From: Mauremys mutica
Lineage: Eukaryota > Chordata > Testudines > Geoemydidae
Direction of reading: 5' to 3'
Length of the DNA stretch: 64,000 bases
NCBI RefSeq assembly: GCF_020497125.1
Contig: NC_059075.1
Span: forward strand, 64,995,321-65,059,320
In this document: positions 41,936-55,553 of the stretch, in pieces
Layout: every line of letters begins with the position of its first letter
Position numbering within the stretch: the first letter of the stretch is position 1
Program-made: the position numbers and the translations under genes
Notes under the pieces: model-generated
Seen by the model: the letters and a program-made list of their open reading frames with translations, nothing else
Told to the model about the DNA's origin: nothing
Database searches by the model: none

Positions 41936-44900
41936 TATAAATCTATGAACTGAATATACTTTTGTGGCACTTTCTTTTGACATACAAATGAGCAAAATAA
42001 ATCACACTTCCTGCTAGCAATGATACCCCAAATACACCTGAACTTAGCAAATGCTACAGATTGAACCACTTTTTCAATCCTGAATCTTAATTAGTTTCCT
42101 ACTGCTTTAGTACACGGACAATATTTTAATAGTCATAAGACTTACTCCAGTCCACTGTGCCCTTTCCACCATTCACTTTTTCATACTGGTAGCAATTTAG
42201 GAACAGCTTAAAGAAAGCTAAATAACCAAACATGCATGCGTAAATTGATGAGCTTGTCACACCAGTCTCTTTAACTCCTGCACTGAGTTCCAGAGATGGA
42301 TGATTGTTCTGGGAGGGAGAGAAGCTAGCAAATCCCATAGCCAGATGTTCAGGAATGGACAGGGCTTCTCCTGGAACTCAGAAGAGTATAACTGTGTCCT
42401 TCTGTGGGAAAAGGACACCAGGTGCCTCCATCTGCCAGCGTTTATCTCTCCTTTTTTAAAAGAAGGACTGGGTTTGGTATGGCTGCGAGGATGAATGTGT
42501 CTCTGTGCATCAGAGGAGAATGACCAGTCATTTGTCTCTTCGCTGTGGAGTCTGCCCGCAGCCATCAATCTTGCAGCCCAGCCCAGCAGCTCCTTTGGCT
42601 CATCATTAGTCAAATGAAAGGTAATACAGGAGGATCACAACTCTTAGCTTATTGTATTTCACTTTCTTTTCCCCTTGGATGTAGTCCTCTCCCTTCCCTC
42701 ACTTTCATCCATCCTCCTTTCCATTTTCAGTGAAGTGAAGTGGAGGCAGAGGATAGACATTATTAGGGTCTAGGGCTTTACCACACCTTCCTGCAGTTTA
42801 GTTCCTCTCTGCTAGATGAGGGGGAGGAGGTGTGAGAGAAAGACAGAGGGCATAATGCAGGCTAACAACATCCATGTCTCATACATTTTGTTGCAATTTC
42901 CAAAACAAGCCTGTTGTACTTTGGCTTGAAATGCAAGGACATGATTACACCAGCTTGCTGCTATTTCATCTTATTCCCTCCCCCACTTCTTCCCAAGACT
43001 CCTTCCTCCACCCCATCTAGTGTTTTTAAGTATGCATTGCATCTACTCGCTCCAGTCCTGGTCTATTATAGTAGTATTAGATACAGCCAAATGGTATGGC
43101 TACCTAAGAGACTGCCTTACACTTTATTTGCTGTTGCAACATTTGCCATCAGCTTGGACACTTTTGCTAACAATTCCTAGATTTGATGGTCTAAAGAGTG
43201 CCGGAAGGACTTGGAGGGATGTCTAGGACTCCTGAATTCACTATCCTATTGGATTGACAGAGACAGAGTCTATTGATCTTCAGGGCACAGTGTAATATGA
43301 TTGTCTATTTTTTTTCTCTCTGACTTTTGCCTCAGGTGTGTATGTAGGGGCGGGGGATGAGGGATGTTTGACTTATTTTGCAGGAGTCCATTTAGACCTG
43401 ACACTGGTGAATTTAAACACATTACATGCAGACCAAAGTGATCTTTGATTGATACATTTAATAAATAGATGAATACATTTACTTTTTAATTTTCTGGGTT
43501 GGTCCTAATGATCTAAACATCAGGTTTGAGTCAGATTCCCTAGAGAAACATACATTCAAACCCTGTTGGGGCAACTCAGCCCTTCATATTTTCATTTGGG
43601 TTCAGTGCAGTTTAATGAGAGAAGGTCTTTCAGAAAAGATCTAAACTACTGAGCTGCTGTCTGCTCTATATGGACATTGAAGACTCCAGGGAATGTTTAA
43701 AGAGTAGGAATTTTATCTTGATGTCTTTAGCCAATATTTTGCCTTCCCCAAACTGTTATACTACGTAGTGTGGCCATCTGCTGGCCTCTCACCTTGGAGG
43801 TAGCTGCATTTTTATCAACGCTGTAGGTGTATTATAAAGTGCTATTGTGACAGAGAACATTGTCACTGGGGATAAGAAAAGAGCTCTTGGGGAAGAAAAA
43901 TCAGCACCTTTCAACTGACTGGGCTATTTCTTCTTGTGTATTCGTTAGGGCTCTGAGCCTGGAGCTCAGAGGGAAGGGTGGATAATAGCTCCTCATTTCC
44001 CCAGTGCTATCAATCTGGTTTCAGATAGAAACCAGGAAGTGGATTGTAAAAAGGTTCATTCTTACCTGAAGGATGAACTCAGGTCATGATGTGGAGAAAG
44101 GTTGCTATCCTGGAATAGGAGAGGAGAAAGCCACTGGAGCCTGTTTAAGCCACTCTTATGTCAGAGTCTTGCTTTCCCAGTTCTCTACCAGCAAGCAAAC
44201 AGTTATAAAACCTGGTACATCTCTTCCAGAGATGCACAGGATGGAGCAATAGAGCATGCTGGAAGCTGAAGGCCCATTCAGGCAATGAGAAGAAAGCCAG
44301 GGAACTCTGTAAAATCAGAGGAGTCTCTGAGGAGTCAGAACTCCATGTTGTGGTGTTGGAGGGCAGGGTTACAGTCTGAGCTGGGCTTTGTTTTTTTACT
44401 ATTTACTGTCTAAAACCCTTTTGTTTCTTTCATTCTGAGCTCTTTTCCCTAAACCTCAATAATAAAGCCTTGGGGAAAACATTAGCATGGGGAAAGAATC
44501 TATTTGTGGGGTTGGCCCAATGTACCAGGTGATCATGGAAACTTCCATACAGTGGGCTCCTGGTGGGGTCTCTCAGTCTCTCTCATTCATACATTCTTTT
44601 AAAAATAGATGTTCTATCTCTGTATCCTTGTCTTCCTATTTGCCGTCCTTTTTTCTCCACTATCTGCCCGTTGAACAAATCACTTTTATCTGCTTCTGGC
44701 CCTCTCACCTCCCTGCCAATTTTTAAGAAGTAATTATTGCCATGTTAGCATGAGCCTGCCTACCCCAGATGGCCCATCTGTGTCCACAGCTGCCCTCTGG
44801 CTGGCCTTTTGGAGGGCATTCTGCCGCCTTTGAATGTCACCTTGTTTCCCCCTTGCTGCTTCTTGCTCCTCCTCCCCCTTCATGCACAGTCTTGCTGAAC

Positions 44901-45334
44901 CTGCAGGCTCCCTTTCACCATCTGCATTTCCTCAGCTGCCATTAATCTTCCTGTTTTACCCATTTTGGTATTAATTCTAGTGTTCACATTTTAATCTAAA
45001 ATCTTTATGGGACTGTTGGAGTTTTTTTATCTTCATGTGGCGGCAGAGCCCTGTATGCATTTGTTGTGCTTTTTCCCAATGCCAGAAGGATACTTATTGG
45101 CACCTCTGGAGGAGAGTGTCAATGTTTGCATTACAAGCTTGCCTCTTTGTAATAATACATTGCAATTACATATCTCTATCTGTCTGATGGCCTTTACCAA
45201 TGTGGGTAAGTATCCTCATTCTTAGAGGTTTATCAGTTGGCTATTAAAATCTGCTATGTGTGCAAATAAAGTCCACTATGTTTTGCACTTTCTTTTTCTT
45301 CACTGAAAAAATGGTTTAAACCTTTGCAAGCAGC

Positions 45335-45500
45335 TTTACACTTTATAGGCACTCTTATTTGAGTGCTTTGCAAGCATTAAACAAGCCTCACCACACCCTG
45401 TGAGGTAGGTAAGGATTATCTCCATGATACAGCAGGCAGAGGGTAAGTGACTTGCCCAAGATCACACAGCAAATTAGTGTCAGGACTGGAGACAGCACCC
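45335..45500 (-). repeat. MIR-type SINE fragment, reverse
   Basis: CCCTGTGAGGTAGGTAAGGA, GTAAGTGACTTGCCCAAGAT and CACACAGCAAATTAGTGTCA fit reverse MIR. Confidence 0.7.
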
Positions 45501-45824
45501 AAGATGCTCAAATCCCTGTCCCATTTGAAATTCCTCTTGACAACCTTTCTTCCCTCTAGAGTATGTCAATTAAACTTTCTTAAAGCAATTGGTCTAGCAA
45601 CAATTGCAACAGTACCCAGCACCCGCCCCACTTCTGTGATGCAGTTTGCTTATTAAGCATCCTGACTACAATGTGGGGAATTCTCACTAAAAGCTCTCTA
45701 GGGTATCCTATGGGATATTATAGATGTCCTGCAAAATCTCACAAGATCCCACAAATTGCCTTAGGAGAATCTAAAATTTACATTTTTTTTAAGCAAACTG
45801 TAATAATACTTAGCACATCCCATT

Positions 45825-46000
45825 AACACTGCCACCCTTCCCTGAGAAGGTATGTTATTATATTCCCATTTAATAGATGGGGAAGCTGAGGTGGAGAGGC
45901 TGTAACTAGCTCAAGGTTGTGGAAAGCATTGACACCAGAGCCAGGACTAGAACGTAGCAGCTCCTGATTCCTTGTCCATTGCTCAGATGTCTAGATCACA
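45825..46000 (-). repeat. MIR-type SINE fragment, reverse
   Basis: TTCCCATTTAATAGATGGGG, AAGCTGAGGTGGAGAGGCTG and GCCAGGACTAGAACGTAGCA fit reverse MIR. It is more diverged than the copy 330 bp upstream. Confidence 0.6.
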
Positions 46001-47133
46001 CCTAGCCCCACCGCACTGTACTACCTGAATTACTGCCTGCTGTCACATGTAGGGATTATGCAATCTCTTTCCTCAAATACTATAATATGTGTTACATGAG
46101 CTGATGCTGTGAAAGGGCAGGTTGCATTATGTCTTGTTTTAAACGTATATAGGATGCTATTTAAAGAGAGAATGAATGGCATAGACTGCGAAATTAGAAC
46201 AATGGTTTCGGAGGGGAGAATAGAGGGAGAGATAACTTCCCCCAGGGCATCAAATCCTAAAGTAATCTGCTCCAGAATTTAGCCAGGTAGTGTAAATTTG
46301 AAGTCTTTGAAAAGCAGGTACAATGTGTTATATGTGACATTGATTTATATTTGTGCTGAGAAATAAACGTGTAAATTACTTCTGTGACACAATCAATGGG
46401 AGGGCTATTTTTTTTTACTGTGATGTCTATTAGAGACTAGTCCACCATATGCTGCTTGTAAAACATACAGATTCGTAATGGGCAAATTTTACAGTGCTTA
46501 ACCACGTTCTGAGGACTGCTACCAGTCCCTGCAACCCTATTTCTCTCCCCCTTTGTTGGTAACCTCATGTGGTGTACAATTAGGTAGGTGCTAGTGGCAT
46601 CCAGGGATCCTTCCCTTGGGCCCTGGGGAACTGTCTGAACATTCAAAGGCATCCTGGAGTTTTCCTGCGATTTATACCCAGAGTGTCCCATGGAATTGCA
46701 CAATCCCATAGCACACATATCCTTGCTTGCTCTCTCTTGCTCCCTCTTCCCACGAGCCTAGTAGTTTTTGCAGGAAAGGAAGGGATGAAGCACTGGGATT
46801 TTCCAATCCACCAGTGCTTTCTGGGGCATAAATTGAAGGAAAGCCCCAGTGGGCCTTTACATGTAGAAAGACTGTTTAGTGAGGCCCATTTTAGGGATCA
46901 GTGGGCCCCATTGATCCTTAATCTGCAGCATCCTACGGGGTGGAGTACAGCCCCAGTTTGCCCCCTAAAGAGAGCCTTTATGTGAGGGAGGAAAATCCAC
47001 CAATACATTCACCCCGCCCAGGGCGATGTGTTGCTAGAGGGAGATAATAGACAGACATTGCTTCCCAAACATCTTCAAACTTTCCAGTAGGATTAGTTCA
47101 GGGACACGTTTGCCATTCCCTAATGGTGATTTA

Positions 47134-47214
47134 GGACCTGATTCTTACACTCAGTCCCCTTTTACATTGCCAGTGAAGTGTGAAGGGGCATTGATACACA
47201 GGAAAATCAGGCCC
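47134..47214. repeat. 81-bp short inverted-repeat element with TTA flanks
   Basis: Left GGACCTGATTCTTACAC, right GGAAAATCAGGCCC, flanked on both sides by TTA (47131-47133, 47215-47217). The ends match the GGGCCTGATTCT family, and the TTA duplication is what Harbinger-type transposition would leave. Confidence 0.5.
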
Positions 47215-49559
47215 TTAGGTGTGAAGACATTTGGGCAAGAAGGGAACAACAATGACTTAATGCAGTAGCCTTTCACTTCCACTGGCTTCTCCCAGTCTGT
47301 CTCAGCTCAAAAGTGAAATGAATGTGGTGGTTTTAAACTAGTCCCCAGAAGATATTTGTTTGCATTACTAACCCACTGCACAGTTCAGCACTATTGGCAG
47401 TTTCTGTTCCGGAGAGGTCCAGGACTGGGTTAGCAGGAGGTGTCATGGAGTTGGGTGGGAGTGAATGATCAGAACTGGGTGTAGGTCCCACGACTGGAAT
47501 AGAAGGGGATTACAGGTCAGGAGTGAGATGCATTGACAGAATGGAAAGGAGGGAGAGAGTAGGGTTGGAATAGCAGAGGGTACTGAGGGTCAGGATTGAA
47601 GCACAATGGCAGTGCTGTTTGGGCACCCAGAGCTGGAATAACAGGGATTGTGGCTGTGCAATGGCAGAGCTGTGTGAAGGTCCAGATCTGGAACAGGAGA
47701 GAGTTCCTGGAGATCAGGATTGAGTTGCATTGGCAGAAGTAGAAGGAAGCTTGCAGAGCACTGCTCTCCTTAATTCTACTCACTGCTGTGAATCCATCCA
47801 ATTCAAGAACAATAAGAAAATCACTAAACTGACCACAAATATAAAAAACAAACAAGCTAGCAAAAGATGCTGTATTCACTTGTTTTGCCCAAAACAGCTA
47901 CAAAATCCAGCACTCAAGCAAGAGCATTGTATTCTATTTCTTCTTAAAGTATACTCTCCCCCCCCTTTGCACGCTAATGCTATATTTGTGCCTTGGAGAT
48001 GAGCATATGATGGATGGATGGATGCTGCTTGTCTGGGTTTTTCACCACCATTTCCCCTGGGGCACTCTGTCTGCTGGCAGGGAGCACCATCCCAAAAGAT
48101 GGTATCTTTTGCAAACTCGACAGCTAACAGACAGCTTCTCTCTCTGCATATTTCCCAAAAGAAGAGCAGGCTTAATCTGGTTTTTATATGGCATATTTCA
48201 TTATAATCGTTGTGACTTTCACTGTTCCCGATATGCCATGATAAATAAAAGTCTGGGGGTGGAAAACAGCAGAGGAGCTGAGGCTTCACACTCTTGTGAC
48301 ATTGATAGATTTTTATTTTAAAGTGACATGGGATTTAATTGCTCACTGAGCCACTGTCTTACACTTTCAGGCATATCCTGCCACATCCTGTTAATGAGCT
48401 TAGTGGCTGCATTCACCCAGTGGTAGATCTGTTTGCTGCGAATTAGGTGGCTTTTTTGACCACCTGTGTAATTTTAAAGAGGTTGTGGCTATTAAGGCTA
48501 TGTCTTTGGATTTATCTATGTTAAACAACACTTATTGGATTCTTAATATATAGTTTCCTCTGGCCATTCTTAAGTTTTAGAGAAACAGCACCAAAAACCA
48601 CAAGAATCCCTGTAGCATAGTCACTGTTTGTCTAAGAGGGTTTTTGGAAGCTGGATTGCTTTTGGTTTGCACAGTAGCTGTCTTTGGCATGATGGATCAT
48701 GCTGGAACTCACCCAATAAGTATCTCTGTTCCCAATTAGACCTGGAAATGGAGCTGCTTATGAGTGCACAGAGATGATGGCTCCGGTGGCAGCTGCTACC
48801 GTGGAGGTGGAAATGATCCATTGTGAAACAAATACATTACATTGTCTAGAAAAAGGGAAGGTTGTTTTTAATTTGTGTTTTGAGTAGGCACTGTGAAGTT
48901 GTTTAGCCCCGTTCATTGTGAATTAAGTTGTGCGTATTTAAGGGTGGAACGTACTGTTGTTTTGATAAAAACAGATATTTTAACCCCTCCTCCCATTTTG
49001 TAGGACCTATAAAAATGTGCTTTTCTTGGAAGTAGCAAGTTCACTAATGAACAGACCCAGAAGTGATGTTGACATGGACGATTGTTCAGATTCTGTGTAA
49101 ATAAGTGTAAGGACCTTGATAATTATACAGGTTGCTGCATTTAGCTAGTAAACAAAAATATCCATGTTATTTTAATCACTAATCCATGTTATTTTAAACA
49201 CAGTCGAGTTAAAATCAGAAATTTAAATTATAGTGTGTGTGTGTGTTTATCTGTATCAACAGATATATCATAGTTAATTAAAATGGAAAAAAGACTTAAA
49301 TATACAAGTATTTTTGTATTTTATTTAGCTTTGACATTGAAACTAGACTGGTCAAGTTTGCTGCCTGTATCTCACGCAGTAGCCAGGTATTGTTGCATTT
49401 GAAATTCCAATGGTGAGGAGATTTATATATAAAGTGTATTGAAATTTCTATTTTAAAAACATGAAAACTTGTATTCATATTAGTTTTTGTAGCAGCTTTG
49501 GGGGGTAATAAAGTTGAGGTACTCTCAGAGACTGAGATGTCAGAAGAAGAGGCATTGGA

Positions 49560-51415
49560 GCAAACTGATAATTAAAAATAGCTACTGCTCTAAAGGATTG
49601 GAGGGCAGCAAATATTGTTACCTATATTCAATAGAAGGCTAATCTAGGGAACTACAGACCAGTAAGCCTTACATCTGTACTTGACAAATTGGTTGAAACA
49701 ATAATTAAAAATACAATAATGCAACACCTGGAAAATATGATAGGATCTAACCAGCATGATGTCTACAAAGGAAAATCATGTCTCTCTAATCTCTTGGAAG
49801 TAATAAAGTAATGGAAAAAGGGGAAGAGGTTGATGTAGGCCTGAGACCTGATCGCCTCCCCTCCCATATTAAACCAGCCTTGGGTGAAACTCGGAGTTCA
49901 TCACTAAAATTGAAAAAAATAATTTTCTGCTGCTGATAAAGCACCCCCACCTCAGGAATGTCCCTAAAGAGAGTTATAACCACCAAGGTTGTAAAGCAGA
50001 GACACCCAGGCCCTGGGAAATTAGGGCAGATACAGAAAGAGACTCAACAACTTATTTAGACTTCCAAAAGGCCTTTGAGAAGATCCTGCGTAAGCAGCTA
50101 CCAGAGAAGCTAAGTAGTTACGGAGTGAGAGGCAAAGTATTGTCACCAATCAAAAACTGACTAGGAAGGAGAAAGCTAAGAGTAGGATTAAATGGTCAAC
50201 TTTCATCTTGGCAAAAGGCTACCGGCTGGGTGCCTCAAGGTTCTGTACTAGGTGCCTTGTTTAATATATCAGCTGTATGGAGTAGTGAGGTTGCAAAATT
50301 GTAGATGACATAAAGTTCTCTTTTGGTTGATGGTCCCTGTGTGTATTCCACTGGGGTATGCATGCGCTCCATGTGCCTGAGAGTGGAAGATATTTGCTAC
50401 GTGTCTGTTGGGCTGCACCTGCGCCCTTCTCCTTTTGCTGCGAACCAAGAATTTAAGGGGTGTTATGGGCCAGCCTCAGTAGTTCCTGTGAGGAACTTCA
50501 GAGGGACCTAAACAAGCTAGTTGAATGTGCAACATGATCACAAATACAATTCTGTGTCCATAAATGCCAAGTAAAACGCATTCGAGTGAAAAATTTGAAC
50601 TACTTGTACACCTTATAGGGTTCTAAATTAACCCAGGAAAGGGACTTGGACATCATTTTAGACAGCTCAAAGCTGACCTCTGCCCAGTGTGCAGCTGTGG
50701 TCAAAAAGCAAATAAGATGTTAGGATGCATAAGGAATGAGATGGTGAATAATATGGAGACTATTATCATGCCTTTACATAAATCAGCTGTGCAGCCTGAT
50801 CTGAAATACTGTGTGCAGTACTGATCCATCTCTAAAGGGTATTGCAGAATGAGAGGGGGTTCAGAGAAGAGCAATGAGAATAAGAGGTATGGGAAAAGTC
50901 TCACATGAAGAGAATTGGAAAGATTGTTTACCACAGAAAGGAGGTAAATAAAAAGGGGATGTGATAGAAGTATATAAAATAATGACTGGTATAGGGAACC
51001 TCTGTTCTCTCTATTACATAATACAAGAGGAAATGGGCACTGAATGAAATAAAAGGTGGAAAAGTTAAAACCAATAAAAAGGAAATAATTTTTCACACCA
51101 GGTGTAATTAAACTGTGGAACTCCCTGTCACTGGAAGGTGTTGAGGCCAAGAAGTTAACTAGATTCAAAAAGGGACTGGACATTTATATGGATAACAAGA
51201 GTTGTCATGATGACAAATATTTTGGAAGGGATATTAAACTTCATATTTCAGGGCTTAACTATTAGAGATCAGGATGACACCTGATGTGGGGGGCAGATTA
51301 TCCCACATCTGCCTACTGTGCGGTCCTTACATCTTCCTCTGAAGCATCTGGTGCTGGCTACTGTCAGAGAAAGGATATGGGACTAGATAGATCCCAGTTC
51401 CTGTGTTTGTAAGGC
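49560..51415 (+). repeat. Old CR1/L3-like LINE body, broken
   Basis: Conceptual translation in shifting frames gives NYRPVSLTSVLDKLVETII, YLDFQKAFEKIL, GWVPQGSVLGALFN and ADDIKF-like residues, all reverse transcriptase motifs. A CR1-like tail follows (GGGACTGGACATTTATATGG, TATGGGACTAGATAGATCCC). Many stops and frameshifts are present. Foreign sequence seems to interrupt it at about 49803-50035 and 50320-50483. Confidence 0.75.
50320..50483. repeat. Unclassified insertion within the old CR1/L3-like element
   Basis: The LINE frame breaks after GATGACATAAAGTTCTC and resumes near GAACTTCAGAGGGACCTAAA. The intervening 160 bp (CATGCGCTCCATGTGCCTGA, GTTGGGCTGCACCTGCGCCC) is richer in GC than its surroundings and unrelated to CR1. 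No clean target duplication was found, so the element type is unknown. Confidence 0.4.
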
Positions 51416-52264
51416 CCTTACTTTTCCCACAAAACCTAAATTTGGGGCCTAAATCTACTTGTCAGCATCTCTTCCGGTAGGGCTACAGGGAAAAAACTGC
51501 AGTTTGACAACGTTTATTGAAAATTCCTGTAGAATTTAACAGGAAGGAAACCATTAGGGTTTAATAGAAATTATTCTACAAACCTGATAGTATTTAACAG
51601 AGAATAAGATCTTTTCTACAGGCTGATTTGAACCTTCTTTCAGAATTCTGTAGCTGCGATGTAATTCTCTATTATATTATCTAGGCGGGTTCAAAAAGCT
51701 GATCACTTTCTATTACATTCTCTATAGGACACTTTCTTAAGGGTGTGAAAGGACAAAATGATATGAGGAAAGGAATTTTCTTTTGTGATTCTCTGCATTT
51801 TGCCATGTCTTTCAGCTCTAGGCTTTCCACCACAACCGCAGTAAAATATACCTTGTAGTGCAAGCACACAGGCTGGGTAACCAAGTTGGGACTGGAAAAC
51901 TGGGGCATTAGCAGTTGAAGTCCCAGTCCAACCTGTGCTTTTATAAAGGTTTCTCCCTCATCCTTGTTATGTAGCCGTCCCCTCACCCTCCGGCCCTGTA
52001 CATCTGCTGTGTTATACAGACTATCCATCTTCCAGAAGGATTGAGCTGATTTCCTTTCAGAGCTCTTTTTAAGGTCAACTCATTTATCATGAAGGTGTTA
52101 ATGTTGGATGATATGAGGCTTCATTTCCTCCCCACCACCCTGTCCCCAGTGTGGACCAACTCCTGCATTCTGTCTCTACATGCTTCACGCATGAGTCACT
52201 GAACAGTTTGACTGCTAAGATGGCCCTGAAATGTGAAGCTAGGAAAGTACTAAAAAAAGGAGAG

Positions 52265-52505
52265 AAAGCAGTGGCATAATGGTTAGTGCACAGGACTGGG
52301 AGTCAGGTATCTTGGGTTCTTTTTCCATGTCTCCTGCTCACTCCCTACGTGTTCTCACACAAGTCATTTAAATTCTCTGTGCTTCACGCTCCCCATTTGT
52401 AAAGGGGGTAATAATACCTACCTCGCAGGGGGATGGAATGTTTAAAAATGTAAAAGTGCTCTGAGATCCTAAGATGAGAAGTACTGTAGGAGGGCTGAGT
52501 ATTAG
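52265..52505 (+). repeat. MIR-type SINE, near full length
   Basis: Includes a tRNA-like head (GTGGCATAATGGTTAGTGCA), the core (GGACTGGGAGTCAGGTATCT) and the 3' part (AAAGTGCTCTGAGATCCT). It lies just upstream of the CR1 end at 52755. Confidence 0.75.
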
Positions 52506-52754
52506 TTGCAGTAGAAGTAGCAAGACCACAGCAAACAAGCAAAGAATAAGCCTAATGTTCTTCTTAACAAGCTCTCAGTGGTAAATTCCGACTGGCTGTT
52601 ATGTTGCTCCTGCAAAACGTTTGGTACAGATGGTTGATAATTGATTGATTGTAAAAGCATCGGATCTATTGTCACAGGCCAAAGAAGTCTCATTTTCTAC
52701 CCAAAATGTGACCCACCTGGCATCGTTATACAAATCCTACAGAAATCTGCAGAC

Positions 52755-53133
52755 AAATCCTTAGTCTGCAGAAGAGAAGAATGAGGGGGGATTTGATAGC
52801 TGCTTTCAACTACCTGAAAGCGGATTCCAAAGAGGATGGATCTAGACTGTTCTCAGTGGTAGAAGATGACAGAACAAGGAGTAATGGTCTCAAGTTGCAG
52901 AGGGGGAGGTTTAGGTTGGACATTAGGAAAAACTTTTTCACTAGTAGGGTGGTGAAGAACTGGAATGGGTTACCTAGGGAGGTGGTGGAATCTCCTTCCT
53001 TAGAGGTTTTTAAGGTCAGGCTTGACAAAGCCCTGGCTGGGATGATTTAGTTGGGTTTGGTCCTGCTTTGAGCAGGGGGTTGGACTAGATGACCTCCTGA
53101 GGTCCCTTCCAACCCTGAGATTCTATGATTCTA
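52755..53133 (+). repeat. CR1 LINE 3' end
   Basis: The frame 52781-53050 encodes [20 protein letters not shown] and [20 protein letters not shown], the characteristic C-terminus of CR1 ORF2 in turtles and birds. It continues into the 3' end TTGGACTAGATGACCTCCTG and the terminal repeat ATTCTATGATTCTA. The frame is still open from the start shown, so this is one of the younger CR1 fragments. The rest of the element is truncated, the usual outcome of incomplete reverse transcription. Confidence 0.92.
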
Positions 53134-54279
53134 AGTATGTTTTTAGAAGGCAGCTGACCTCCTTGCCGTTAAAGCCCTGCATTTTCCATGTTAGGTTTAA
53201 TTTTAAATTTCTCTGTAACATACAGGTCCCACTCGTGTTCTTGGTTTAAGATTTAATATGGGTTTTGTTTAACTCCCTTCCCCATTCCCTGTTCTAATGC
53301 ATTTGTTTGCTGAGTGTATCAGAAGCCAGAAACAGATGTAGCTTGTCAGCATGAAGACATGTGTGTTGCTGATGCCCTTGAGTTTGCTTGACGCTTCACC
53401 TTAACTTGCAAAATGTCTGATGACCAGCTGCAGTTTTCAGTCCTATGAGGTCCCAAAAACAATACTAATGCCCGTTTGCACCCCAGCACAGAAATTGAAA
53501 TCAAATCAAGACCATAGGGAGATGTTATTATAGAGATGCTTGAGCGACTCCATAGTTAAGGCTGTGTTGAAATTTGCATTTGAATCAGGACTAAAATCCC
53601 TCTCTTTCCCTCTGAAATATCTGAATTTAGTCTCCAAATTTAACTCACCTTTCATGGACCAACTGAATAAGGAAGAGGAGAGGGAGGGAGGGACCAGAAA
53701 CTCATATAGGGAATTTCAAGCTGACCCCCTCTCCCACATTTAAGGGATCAGTTTCCCTCTTTTTACACCTCAAGCATCACAGGAGAGAACCTGCATCATA
53801 AGCAGTGAAACCTGGTAGAAGGTGGTCCAGTGATGGGAGCAGGTTGAGAACTCCATTCTCGGAAATCCCGACGGAATAGCTTGGCCTTTCCTTTGATGAG
53901 AAGTTGTTAACTCAGTATTCCAGCTTCCATTCTGAGAGTCATTCTGGGAAAGTTTCCTCTGGACAAGCCCCCCCCCCCCACTGAGGTTTGGGGGTTCTGC
54001 TTGGCTTGTACTCTGATTCCCTCTCAATGAGTGGGATAGTTTTTGCTGTGGCTACAACCCACATTCTGTGGTCTATTGGTTGAGGGTAGGTCATGCCGTT
54101 AGCTAATGTCCCCTCTCTCCAATAAATTTGAGAGAGTACTTTCAAATCCTTTATCCTCTACTTTGGCTCAGGGAACCCCACATCTTTTCATGGATTTGGG
54201 GTCCCTGACAGGCAGCTGCCATTCTCCAGGGGCAAATGGTTCCCCTAGAAGTAATTACACACCTCTGCACCAAATGATG

Positions 54280-54430
54280 ATAATTCATTATTTGTATTGT
54301 GGCAGTGCCTAGGGGGTCACAATTTCAGTGTGCTAGGCATTGTGCCAACACATAACAAAAAGACAGTCCCTGCTCTGAAGATCTTACAGTCTAAGTATAT
54401 GACAGGAGATGGTAGGTGGATACAACAATG
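54280..54430 (-). repeat. L2/MIR-like 3' tail, reverse
   Basis: TTATTTGTATTGTGGCAGTG, TGTGCTAGGCATTGTGCC and AGATCTTACAGTCTAAG are the reverse of the tail seen at 14435. Confidence 0.55.
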
Positions 54431-55553
54431 AGATGAGGGGGTACACAGTGAGATGAAAGACTGGGATACAGCAATGAAACCAGGACAGCAGATACTGATT
54501 TGTAAAACATCAGCCATGGTTCCTAGTTCCTTCCCAAACATATTCGCCTGGAAAGAGGAACCTATCCTGGAAGAGAAGGAGGGAGGCTTGAGAAGGGTGG
54601 CCATGGCAATGAGGGTGCCCCATAAAAAGAGGCTACAGTGGGATTATGCTAGTCAAACTCCTATGTAAATGGAGTAGGAGATGGAACTCTGCCCTGCATG
54701 TATTTTAACACCCATGCTGTATTTTTCTGACTGCAGTACTTGTTTCACAATACAGTGATAGCCATCCGAAACTAGCATACTGTCGGCTCTTTCATCTGCG
54801 TGTCATGTGGCATCAAGTGTCCTCATTAATCACTGTGTTTTTTAAATGGGGGCACATGCTCCAGGCTGTGGGAGAACTAGAGTTAGGGTCCTCCTCACAA
54901 GGGCCGGATTCTGCAATCCTTCCTTACACCGAGTAATATTTACCCATGTAAGTAGTCCCATTGAAGTCCATGCAAGGGTTGTAGACTCTGGGCCTCAATA
55001 AGAAAAGTAGGGATCAATATTTGGTTGCACAGCCCCTCATTATTTTTATTAATTCTCAGCAGTCTCCCACTGTATGATCTCTCTTTTCCCCCTTTCCTAC
55101 CCCTGGAATATCTGGTTCTTGGCCCCTGATGTAAAATGATCCTGTACACAACTGAGTGTCGTGAACTGTGCCAAATATATATATACATTTCCTGTTTTTT
55201 GGGAGAGGACCTTAATATTTTTAGCTACCTGCTCTAGAAAGCTATGCGGCTTTTCTTCCCATTTGGAGTATGGGGAGTTCATGTAAAAGAAATGGTTTTT
55301 GTTTTTATTCCCCTACAAGATAATATGTCCAGCCTTCCTTTGTTGCAACCCAACATAGCAAATTGAAAAGGTCCCAGAGCTTCAGCAAGCTAGAAATGAA
55401 TCTCCTGTTTAGAGGTTAGGTAAAGTACTTCTCCTTCTTCTTTAGGATGGGAATAGGGTTAAGAGCCAGGCAACCTGCTACCTATCCTCTTGCTCCCTCC
55501 GCTGTGCAGTTGTGCGCAGGCAATAGACATAATCTCTTTGTTTTGTTTCTCAG

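Larger units (their letters stand above)
28492..55553 (+). other. DPF3: DPF3 intron 3 (about 27 kb)
   Basis: The largest complete intron in the window, bounded by GTATGT and TCTCAG. Identified contents are CR1 3' ends (28815 minus, 32395 minus, 52755 plus), an older CR1/L3-like body (49560-51415), MIR relics, a hAT-like short repeat (36572), a tRNA-derived SINE (36848), a Harbinger-type MITE remnant (37143), an old TIR element (37920), the 1.45-kb Penelope-like insertion (38636), a mariner MITE (40926) and an antisense non-LTR fragment (41560). AT-rich stretches such as 29060-30860, 31120-32390, 33790-36050, 42000-45330, 46010-47130, 47220-49550 and 53140-55500 show no gene or recognised repeat. 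Confidence 0.9.
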
